From: an uncultured Collinsella sp.
Lineage (GTDB): Bacteria; Actinomycetota; Coriobacteriia; Coriobacteriales; Coriobacteriaceae
NCBI GenBank assembly: GCA_958431945.1
Contig: CAUASQ010000002.1
Location: forward strand, 1 to 30,754
Direction: 5' to 3'
Length of the DNA stretch: 30,754 bases
The notes beneath the pieces are model-generated. The model worked only from the letters and a program-made list of their open reading frames with translations, made no database searches and was not told the origin of the DNA. The first letter of the stretch is position 1, and each line of letters begins with the position of its first letter. The position numbers and the translations under genes are program-made. Shown here piece by piece: positions 24,498 to 30,754 of the stretch.

Positions 24498-26330
24498 ATG
24501 GCTCGACTGCATGTAATGGAACGCAGCCACGCTCAGGCCGTCATGGACGACCTGCATGATGCGCTCGGACGTCGTCTGGCGGTGAGCTCGCTCGCCCCGT
24601 GTCCCGTGGAGTTTACGGCAGCGCTCGTCAACCTGTGCTCCACCCAGAGCTGCGGCAAGTGCACGCCCTGTCGCGTGGGCCTGAGCGCGCTGAGCGACCT
24701 GCTCGCCGATGTGCTCGAAGGGCGCGCCGATGAGTCCACGCTCAACCTGATTGAGCGCACGGCCCGCACCATCTACCTTTCGAGCGATTGCGCCATCGGC
24801 TACGAGGCCGGCGCCATGGCGCTCACGGCCATTCGCGGCTTTCGCGACGACTTTGAGCACCACATCCGCGAGCATTCCTGCGGCTTTGACCGCGAGGCCC
24901 GCGTCCCGTGCGTCTCGGGCTGTCCGGCGCACGTCGACATTCCCGGGTACATTTCGCTCGTCGAGGCCGGCCGCTATGCCGATGCCGTCAAGGTCATCCG
25001 CAAGAACAATCCGCTGCCGCTCGTCTGCGGCTTGGTGTGCGAGCATCCCTGCGAGATGCACTGCCGCCGCGGCATGGTCGACGACCCCATGAACATCCTC
25101 GCCCTCAAGCGCTTTGCCGTTGAACACAGTGACCTCAACGACCATAAGCCGCATGTAGTGGACAACACCGGTAAGCGCGTCGCCGTGATCGGCGGCGGCC
25201 CGGCCGGCCTTTCCTGTGCCTACTACCTGGCCGTGATGGGCCACAAGGTGACCATCTTTGAGCAGCGCCACCACCTGGGCGGCATGCTACGCTACGGCAT
25301 CCCCAGCTATCGTCTGCCGCGCGAGCGCTTGCAGGCCGAGATCGACTGGATCTTGAGCGCCGGTATCGACGTTGAGCTCGACCACTCCGTCAACGGCGAG
25401 GAGCTTGCCCGCCTGCGCGACGAGTTCGATGCCGTCTACCTGGCCATCGGTGCCCACAGCGATAAGAAGCTCGGCCTTCCGGGCGAAGAGGCGCCCGGCG
25501 TGGAGTCGGCCGTCAAGATGCTGCGCGCCATCGGTGACGACGAGCTGCCCGACCTGAGCGGCCAGCGCGTGTGCGTCATCGGCGGCGGCAACGTGGCCAT
25601 GGACGTGGCGCGCTCTGCCGTGCGCTGCGGCGCCGAAAAGGTAAGCATCGTCTACCGCCGTCGCATCTGCGATATGACGGCTCAGGACGCCGAAATCGCC
25701 GGCGCCCAGGCCGAGGGTTGCGAGGTTTTGGAGCTCACGGCGCCGCTCGCCATCGAGACGGGCGAAGATGGTCGCGTGAGCGGCCTGCGCGTGCAACCGC
25801 AGATTATCGGCGAGCCCCGTCGCGGTCGTCCGGCCCCGCGTGCCGCCGCGACGCCCGAGCGCGTCATCCCCTGCGAGCGCGTGTTTGTTGCCATTGGCCA
25901 GGACATCGACTCCAAGCCGTTTGAGGACATGGGCATCGCCTGCAAGTGGGGCTGCGTGGTCACCGACTCGGACGGTGCCGTGCCCAACTTCGATGGCCTC
26001 TTTAGCGGCGGCGACTGCCAGACCGGCCCCGCCACCGTCATCCGTGCCATCAACGCTGGCCGCGTGGCTTCGGCAAATATCGACCGCTACCTGGGCTTCG
26101 ACCACAAGATTAAGCTCGACGTGGAGCTGCCGACCGTTCAGTTTAAGGGCAAGCACGAGTGCGGCCGCTGCGAGCTGGGCGAGCGCGAGGCCGGCGAGCG
26201 TATTCACGATTGGAATCTGGTCGAGCAGGGCCTTACCGAGGAGGAGGCGCGCCAGGAGGCAAGCCGCTGCCTGCGTTGCGACCACTTTGGTTTTGGCGCG
26301 TTCCGCGGAGGGAGGAACCTGGAATGGTAG
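24498..26330 (+). CDS. NuoF-type 4Fe-4S / GltD-like flavoprotein, hydrogenase partner
   Basis: A 610-residue fusion. Residues about 30-125 match only the C-terminal iron-sulfur part of NuoF/HydB proteins: SCGKCTPCR with Cys52, 55, 58 and a fourth Cys98. The FMN/NADH domain of NuoF is absent. Residues about 130-560 form a GltD/NfnB-like oxidoreductase: Cys138, 142, 177, 181, 185 and 189 for clusters, FAD motif VIGGGPAG (230-237), and NAD(P) motif VIGGGNVAMD. A further Cys-rich tail (CGRCELGE; CLRCDHFG) ends it. ATG 24498 follows GAGAGGGG. It overlaps the hydrogenase gene by 7 nt, so it likely exchanges electrons between NAD(P)H and the hydrogenase. Confidence 0.87.
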   Translation: MARLHVMERSHAQAVMDDLHDALGRRLAVSSLAPCPVEFTAALVNLCSTQSCGKCTPCRVGLSALSDLLADVLEGRADESTLNLIERTARTIYLSSDCAIGYEAGAMALTAIRGFRDDFEHHIREHSCGFDREARVPCVSGCPAHVDIPGYISLVEAGRYADAVKVIRKNNPLPLVCGLVCEHPCEMHCRRGMVDDPMNILALKRFAVEHSDLNDHKPHVVDNTGKRVAVIGGGPAGLSCAYYLAVMGHKVTIFEQRHHLGGMLRYGIPSYRLPRERLQAEIDWILSAGIDVELDHSVNGEELARLRDEFDAVYLAIGAHSDKKLGLPGEEAPGVESAVKMLRAIGDDELPDLSGQRVCVIGGGNVAMDVARSAVRCGAEKVSIVYRRRICDMTAQDAEIAGAQAEGCEVLELTAPLAIETGEDGRVSGLRVQPQIIGEPRRGRPAPRAAATPERVIPCERVFVAIGQDIDSKPFEDMGIACKWGCVVTDSDGAVPNFDGLFSGGDCQTGPATVIRAINAGRVASANIDRYLGFDHKIKLDVELPTVQFKGKHECGRCELGEREAGERIHDWNLVEQGLTEEEARQEASRCLRCDHFGFGAFRGGRNLEW

Positions 26331-28135
26331 AGCTCAACAACCCCACTGTCAGCGATAACACCGAAAGCGGAGCACTCAATATGGTCAAGCTCACTATCGA
26401 TAATTGCGAGGTCGTGGTGCCCGAGCACACCACGATCCTGGACGCGGCCAAGTCCGTCGGCATCCAGATTCCCACCCTGTGCTACCTGCGCGATCTGAAC
26501 GAGATCGGCGGCTGCCGCGTGTGCGTGGTCGAGGTTGAGGGCTGCGACCAGCTGGTTGCCGCCTGCAACAACTACGTGCTCGATGGCATGGTGGTCCACA
26601 CCAACAGCCCCAAGGCCCGCGAGGCGCGCCGCACCAACGTGCAGCTGCTGCTTTCGCAGCACGATTCACGCTGCACGAGCTGTGTGCGCAGCGGTAACTG
26701 CAACCTGCAGACCATTGCCAACGACCTGGGCATTTTCTATCTGCCGTATCAAAGGCATTTGGCGGGCGAGGGCTGGGATTTCGATTTCCCCATCATCCGC
26801 GAAAACGACAAGTGCATTAAATGCATGCGCTGCATCAAGGTGTGCGAGAGCGTACAGGGCCTAGGGATTTGGGACCTGACCAACCGCGCCACGCATACCG
26901 CCGTGGGCACCCGCGGGCGCGTGCCGATCGGCAAGACCGATTGCGTCGCGTGCGGCCAGTGCATCACGCATTGCCCGACGGGCGCGCTGCGCGAGCGCGA
27001 CGACACCGAGACCGTGTTTGACGCGCTCGCTAATCCCGACAAGATCGTGCTGGTGCAGATCGCGCCGGCCGTGCGTAGTGCTTGGGGCGAGGAGCTCGGC
27101 ATTCCGCGCGAGGAGGCAACCGTCGAGCGTCTGGCTTGCGCGCTGCGCCGCGTAGGCTTTGAGTATGTGTTCGATACCGATTTCTCGGCCGACCTCACCA
27201 TTATGGAGGAGGGCTCCGAGCTGCTCGAGCGCCTGGGCGCCGCCGCTAAGGGTGAGGGCGACAGCCGCGGCTGGCCCATGTTTACGAGCTGCTGCCCGGG
27301 CTGGGTGCGCTTTGTGAAGGCACGTTACCCCGAGTTTGTCGACAGCCTGTCCACGTCAAAGTCGCCGCAGCAGATGTTCGGCGCTATCGCCAAGACCTAC
27401 TACGCCAAGGTGCTGGGCGTGGAGCCCGAGCGTCTGTTCGTGGTGTCCGTTATGCCATGCACGGCCAAGAAGGCCGAGTGTGCGCTGCCGAGCATGGTGG
27501 GCGAGGGCGGCGCGCCCGACGTGGACGTTGCGCTGACGGTGCGCGAGATGGTGCGCATGATCCGCGCGAGCCACGTGAGCGTTGACACGCTGGTCGAGGA
27601 GCCGCTCAATACGCCGCTGGGCTTTGGCACGGGCGCGGGTGTGATCTTTGGTGCCACGGGCGGCGTGATGGAGGCCGCCGTGCGCTCGGCCTATTACCTG
27701 GTGACGGGCAAGAACCCCGACGCCGATTTCTTTACCGACGTGCGCGGCCTGGACGGCTGGAAGGAAGCCGTGGCCGATATCGATGGCACCAAGGTGCGCG
27801 TCGCCGTGGCACACGGGCTGGGCAATGCCGCCCGCCTGCTCGACGCAATTCGCGACGGCCGTGTGAGCTATGACTTTGTCGAGGTCATGGCGTGCCCCGG
27901 CGGCTGCGTCGGTGGTGGCGGTCAGCCCATTCACGACGGTTGCGAGCTGGCTGCCGAGCGTGGCCAGGTGCTCTGGGGCCTCGATGCGAACGCCGAGATT
28001 CGCTTCTCGCACGAGAATCCCGATGTCCAGGCGTGCTACCGCGAGTTCTTAGGCGAGCCGCTCTCGCCACTGGCCGAGGAGCTGCTGCATACCGACCATC
28101 ACGCATGGACGATGCCTAACGAGGGGACGTGCTAG
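26324..28135 (+). CDS. hydA: [FeFe]-hydrogenase catalytic subunit
   Basis: A 603-residue group A [FeFe]-hydrogenase that reduces protons or oxidises H2. Accessory clusters in order: [2Fe-2S] (Cys53, 64, 67, 81), His-ligated 4Fe-4S (His113, Cys117, 120, 126), two ferredoxin clusters (Cys164, 167, 170, 174 and Cys207, 210, 213, 217). H-cluster motifs: TSCCPGW from 321, MPCTAKKAE from 377 and MACPGGCVGGGGQP near the end. This is the CpI-type layout. GGAGGGAGG precedes ATG 26324, which overlaps the upstream gene; ATG 26381 is an alternative, giving the more usual start MVKLTIDN. No HydE/F/G maturases are in the window. Confidence 0.95.
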   Translation: MVELNNPTVSDNTESGALNMVKLTIDNCEVVVPEHTTILDAAKSVGIQIPTLCYLRDLNEIGGCRVCVVEVEGCDQLVAACNNYVLDGMVVHTNSPKAREARRTNVQLLLSQHDSRCTSCVRSGNCNLQTIANDLGIFYLPYQRHLAGEGWDFDFPIIRENDKCIKCMRCIKVCESVQGLGIWDLTNRATHTAVGTRGRVPIGKTDCVACGQCITHCPTGALRERDDTETVFDALANPDKIVLVQIAPAVRSAWGEELGIPREEATVERLACALRRVGFEYVFDTDFSADLTIMEEGSELLERLGAAAKGEGDSRGWPMFTSCCPGWVRFVKARYPEFVDSLSTSKSPQQMFGAIAKTYYAKVLGVEPERLFVVSVMPCTAKKAECALPSMVGEGGAPDVDVALTVREMVRMIRASHVSVDTLVEEPLNTPLGFGTGAGVIFGATGGVMEAAVRSAYYLVTGKNPDADFFTDVRGLDGWKEAVADIDGTKVRVAVAHGLGNAARLLDAIRDGRVSYDFVEVMACPGGCVGGGGQPIHDGCELAAERGQVLWGLDANAEIRFSHENPDVQACYREFLGEPLSPLAEELLHTDHHAWTMPNEGTC

Positions 28136-28137
28136 CG

Positions 28138-29193
28138 ATGCGCGCGTTTGATGTTGAGATGTCGCGCCGGGGGTTTGCCTCGGCGTTCGCCGCGGGCGCC
28201 CTGTCACTTGCGCTCGCGGGCTGTGGCGGCGGGGCTGCCGGTGCCGGGTCCGCCGCGGGCTCGGTTGCCACGGACGGCGCCGGTGCTGCCGCAGAGCCGG
28301 TCGAGGTGCACGTCGCCTCGCTCAAGGGGCCGACCTCGATTGGTCTGGTGCAGTTTATGGACCGGGCAGTCGATGGCGAGACGGACAATGAGTTCGACTT
28401 TGCGATCAATACTGCCGCCGATGAGATTGTGCCCAAGGTCATTCAGGGCGATATCGACATTGCCCTGGTGCCCGCCAACGTGGCGAGCGTGCTCTATAAC
28501 AAGACTGAGGGCGCGGTGCAGGTCATCGACATCAACACGCTGGGCGTGCTGAACGTTGTGACGGGCGACGCGAGTGTGACCTCGTTTGGCGATTTGGCGG
28601 GCCATACCGTCTATATGACGGGCAAGGGCACCACGCCGGAGTACGTCATGAACTACCTGCTGGGGCGCGCGGGCCTGGCCGGCCAGGTGGCGCTTGAGTT
28701 TAAGAGCGAGCCCACCGAGGTGCTGTCGGCCCTGCTTGCCGATCCTTCTGCCGTGGGCGTGCTGCCCGAGCCGTTCAAGACCGCTGCCATCGCAAAGAGC
28801 GAAGGCAGGCTGTCGGCTCCGGTAAGTCTGACCGATGTGTGGGATGAGCTGGCAGGTGACACGGGTTCGCGCCTGCTGACGGGCGTGACCGTGGTGCGCC
28901 GTGCCTTTGCCGAGGAGCATCCCGAGGTCGTGGCGGAATTCCTGAGCTGCCATGTTGCGAGCGTTGAGGCCGTGAACGCGGCGCCGGCGGACTGGGCTCA
29001 GGCCGTGGTCGATGCGGGTATCGTCGATAACGCCGCGATTGCCGAAAAGGCGATTCCCGGGTGCATGCTCGTGTGCCAGACGGGGAAGGATATGAAGGCG
29101 GCGCTCGGTGGGTACCTGCAGGTGCTGGCCGATGCGGACGCGAGCGCCGTGGGCGGAAAGCTCCCGGCTGACGATTTCTACTACATGGAGTAG
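28138..29193 (+). CDS. ABC transporter substrate-binding lipoprotein (Tat-type signal)
   Basis: A 351-residue extracytoplasmic lipoprotein. The leader has a twin-arginine motif (MSRRGF, residues 8-13) and a lipobox LAGC with Cys29, followed by a Gly/Ala-rich linker. The mature part resembles the SsuA/TauA/NMT1 class: VEVHVASLKGPTSIGLVQFM, VIQGDIDIALVPANVASVLYNKT, and TVYMTGKGTTPEYVMNYLL. The ligand cannot be named. It starts 2 bp after hydA (ATG 28138, with GAGGGG about 11 bases upstream; GTG 28129 is less likely) and is followed after 3 bp by the fused permease-ATPase. It therefore lies in the same operon as the hydrogenase. Confidence 0.85.
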   Translation: MRAFDVEMSRRGFASAFAAGALSLALAGCGGGAAGAGSAAGSVATDGAGAAAEPVEVHVASLKGPTSIGLVQFMDRAVDGETDNEFDFAINTAADEIVPKVIQGDIDIALVPANVASVLYNKTEGAVQVIDINTLGVLNVVTGDASVTSFGDLAGHTVYMTGKGTTPEYVMNYLLGRAGLAGQVALEFKSEPTEVLSALLADPSAVGVLPEPFKTAAIAKSEGRLSAPVSLTDVWDELAGDTGSRLLTGVTVVRRAFAEEHPEVVAEFLSCHVASVEAVNAAPADWAQAVVDAGIVDNAAIAEKAIPGCMLVCQTGKDMKAALGGYLQVLADADASAVGGKLPADDFYYME

Positions 29194-29196
29194 CCC

Positions 29197-30576
29197 GTGC
29201 GTGCGTTTGCTCGACAAATGGCAGAGCGTATGAAGGCGGTGGCGGCAGCAGGTGCCGTTGCCGCCTTTTGGCTTGCCGTGTGGGTCTTCGCGGCGGCGCT
29301 GGTGGCGCAGCCGTTGATTTTGCCGGGGCCGGGCGCTGTTGTGGTGGCGTTGCTACGGCTGGTGTGCGATGCCGCCACGTGGGCGATTCTGGCGGGCTCG
29401 GGTGCGCGGATTCTAGGCGGTTTGGCGCTTGCCGCGGTATGCGGCGGCGTGCTGGCGGGAGTCTCGGTGCGGTCGCGGACGTTTGCCCGCCTGGTGGCGC
29501 CGGCGCTTTCGTTTGTTAAGGCGACGCCGGTTGCCTGCGTAGTGGTCCTGCTGCTCATTTGGCTGGGGTCGGCGCGCGTGAGCATTGCGGCGGTCTTTTT
29601 GATGGCGCTGCCGGGCGTATATTTCTCACTGGTTGAGGGCTTGGCGCAAGCGGATAAACCGCTGGAGCAGATGTTCCGCCTGCATGGCGTGCGGGGCTGG
29701 CGACTGTTTTGCGCCCACACCTGGCGCGAAGTCCTGCCGTTTGTGCTTTCGTGCGCCCGCGCCGTGATTGGCATGAGCTGGAAGGCCGGCGTGGCGGCGG
29801 AGTTGATTGGCATGGCGACGGGCACCGTGGGCGAACGCATCTATCAGGCGAAGTTGCTCATCGAGACGGCTGACCTGCTGGCGTGGACCGTGCTAGTCGT
29901 TGCCGCCTCGTGGGCATGCGAGCGCGTGCTGGTGTGGTTGCTGCGGGCTTCGGGGCCCGCGGCGTGGCGTGCTGCCGTGCGGGCGCATGGGCGCGGCGCT
30001 TGCGGGCGTGTGGGCGGCTCTGCTGGTGATGGCGCTGCAGCGGAGCTTGCGCTCGCCGTGGGCGATCGGGCGCCCTGGGCGCCGGCGCTCGACGGATTGG
30101 TATTTCGCGTGCCTGCTGGTGGGCGTACCTGCGTGATGGGCGCCTCGGGTGTGGGCAAGTCGACGTTGCTTGCGTTGGCGGCGGGGGAGTGCGTGCCGTG
30201 CTCCATGGTGTTTCAGGATGTGCGCCTGGTAGAGGGCGCCTCGGCTTTGGATAACGTGCTGGTGTGCGCCGACGCGCGCGTGGACGCCTCGAGCGCCGCA
30301 GCCCTGCTGCGCCTGCTGGTGCCGGGGGTCGAGGTGCGTGCTTGCGTGGCCGAGCTTTCGGGCGGGCAGCGCCGTCGCGTCGAGATCGCTCGAGCTCTGT
30401 TGTGCCCGGGCGGCGCGGTGATTCTGGACGAGCCCTTTACCGGTCTAGATACCGCTGCGCGCGACGCATGCGCCGAGGTCGTGCTCGACTTGCTCGACGG
30501 CCGCATGCTGTTGCTTGCCACACACGATGCCGCTGACGCTCAGGCCCTCAATATCTCGGACATCATCAGGCTCTAA
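29197..30576 (+). CDS. Fused ABC permease-ATPase (SsuC/SsuB-like)
   Basis: A 459-residue fusion of two usually separate transporter subunits. Residues about 1-250 are an SsuC/TauC-like permease with about six helices and the EAA-type loop (RLHGVRGWRLFCAHTWREVLPF). After an Ala/Gly/Arg-rich linker (about 250-285) comes an ATPase domain: Walker A GASGVGKST at 315-323, Q-loop VFQD, signature LSGGQRRRVEIARAL, Walker B AVILDEPF and ATHD. Only 14 residues separate GKST from VFQ, far fewer than usual, so the domain is compact. GTG 29197 has GGAG six bases before it and lies 3 bp after the binding protein gene. All catalytic motifs are intact. Confidence 0.88.
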   Translation: MRAFARQMAERMKAVAAAGAVAAFWLAVWVFAAALVAQPLILPGPGAVVVALLRLVCDAATWAILAGSGARILGGLALAAVCGGVLAGVSVRSRTFARLVAPALSFVKATPVACVVVLLLIWLGSARVSIAAVFLMALPGVYFSLVEGLAQADKPLEQMFRLHGVRGWRLFCAHTWREVLPFVLSCARAVIGMSWKAGVAAELIGMATGTVGERIYQAKLLIETADLLAWTVLVVAASWACERVLVWLLRASGPAAWRAAVRAHGRGACGRVGGSAGDGAAAELALAVGDRAPWAPALDGLVFRVPAGGRTCVMGASGVGKSTLLALAAGECVPCSMVFQDVRLVEGASALDNVLVCADARVDASSAAALLRLLVPGVEVRACVAELSGGQRRRVEIARALLCPGGAVILDEPFTGLDTAARDACAEVVLDLLDGRMLLLATHDAADAQALNISDIIRL

Positions 30577-30597
30577 ATACTTATTCAGCAACAAAAT

Positions 30598-30626
30598 GAT
30601 TCGTTTTCTTCCGTCCCCATGGGGTC
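30598..30626. repeat. Third copy of the TTTTCCTCCG-type motif
   Basis: Matches 24206-24234 at 24 of 29 positions. It lies 21 bp after the stop of the hydrogenase/ABC operon. The right arm needed for the long hairpin is missing. Confidence 0.5.
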
Positions 30627-30632
30627 GGGTAT

Positions 30633-30677
30633 GGTATTCTATCTGCGGGGTAATACTTAGGAATACCAAGTAATACC
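30633..30677. promoter_or_regulatory. Array of four GGTAWT half-sites
   Basis: GGTATTC (30633-30639) is exactly inverted by GAATACC (30661-30667), and GGTAATAC (30649-30656) is nearly inverted by GTAATACC (30670-30677). This looks like a cooperative operator for a gene to the right of the window. No gene is complete in 30678-30754. Confidence 0.45.
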
Positions 30678-30754
30678 AACGCCGTAGAAACAAACTCCAG
30701 ATGCGGGCCAATCGGGTTGCCTTCACAGCCCGTCGCCCAGCCGCGTGGCCCGCA

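Overview
The window is a GC-rich chromosomal segment of a strictly anaerobic, fermentative actinobacterium. The combination of rubredoxin, an [FeFe]-hydrogenase, NADPH-type glutamate synthase, a Ser/Thr kinase with an apparent DUF6273-type outer domain, and an FHA protein suggests Coriobacteriia, most like Collinsella. That assignment is inferred from gene content and style, not from a marker gene. No rRNA, tRNA, transposase, phage gene or CRISPR array was seen.

Layout, left to right: rubredoxin (20-163) with a terminator; Nramp metal transporter on the minus strand (551-1807); gltB-gltD glutamate synthase (2330-8514); an unrecognised 235-aa protein (8868-9575); a predicted AbiEi/DUF559-like nuclease-fold protein (9775-10845); an amidohydrolase (11141-12511); a minus-strand stretch with a zinc-ribbon membrane protein, csoR, a CopZ-type chaperone and the copper ATPase copA (12604-16310); a minus-strand signalling pair, FHA protein then Ser/Thr kinase (16722-19940); a DEAD-box helicase with a long Arg/Gly-rich tail (20529-22778); a flavodoxin-ferredoxin EFR1-type protein (23396-24157); and a four-gene plus-strand run with a NuoF/GltD-like flavoprotein, [FeFe]-hydrogenase, Tat-type lipoprotein and fused ABC permease-ATPase (24498-30576).

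The most unusual content is intergenic. Fifteen copies of a dyad-symmetric element lie in six clusters of two or three. Fourteen copies are exactly 57 bp and one is 58 bp. Each has a conserved 15-bp arm (RTCTYRATCTGTAAC), a sequence-divergent interior of constant length (27 bp, once 28), and an inverted arm. Within clusters the copies repeat at exactly 80 or 81 bp. The clusters sit at 307-523, 1930-2146, 9612-9748, 10854-10991, 16462-16679 and 20120-20257. They can be read as bracketing three units: the Nramp gene, the nuclease-fold gene and the kinase/FHA pair. Fixed lengths with divergent interiors point to a spacing constraint such as protein binding, but this is inference.

Further non-coding structure includes a perfect 24-bp-stem hairpin between copZ and csoR, two other recurring hairpin motifs (13159/24171 and 235/24212/30598), an inverted pair of 25-bp motifs around 22952 and 23160, and an array of GGTAWT half-sites at the right edge.

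Functionally the window covers nitrogen assimilation (gltBD), metal handling (Nramp uptake; CsoR-CopZ-CopA copper efflux with a visible G-tract operator), membrane-linked phospho-signalling, RNA remodelling and hydrogen metabolism coupled to a pyridine-nucleotide flavoprotein.
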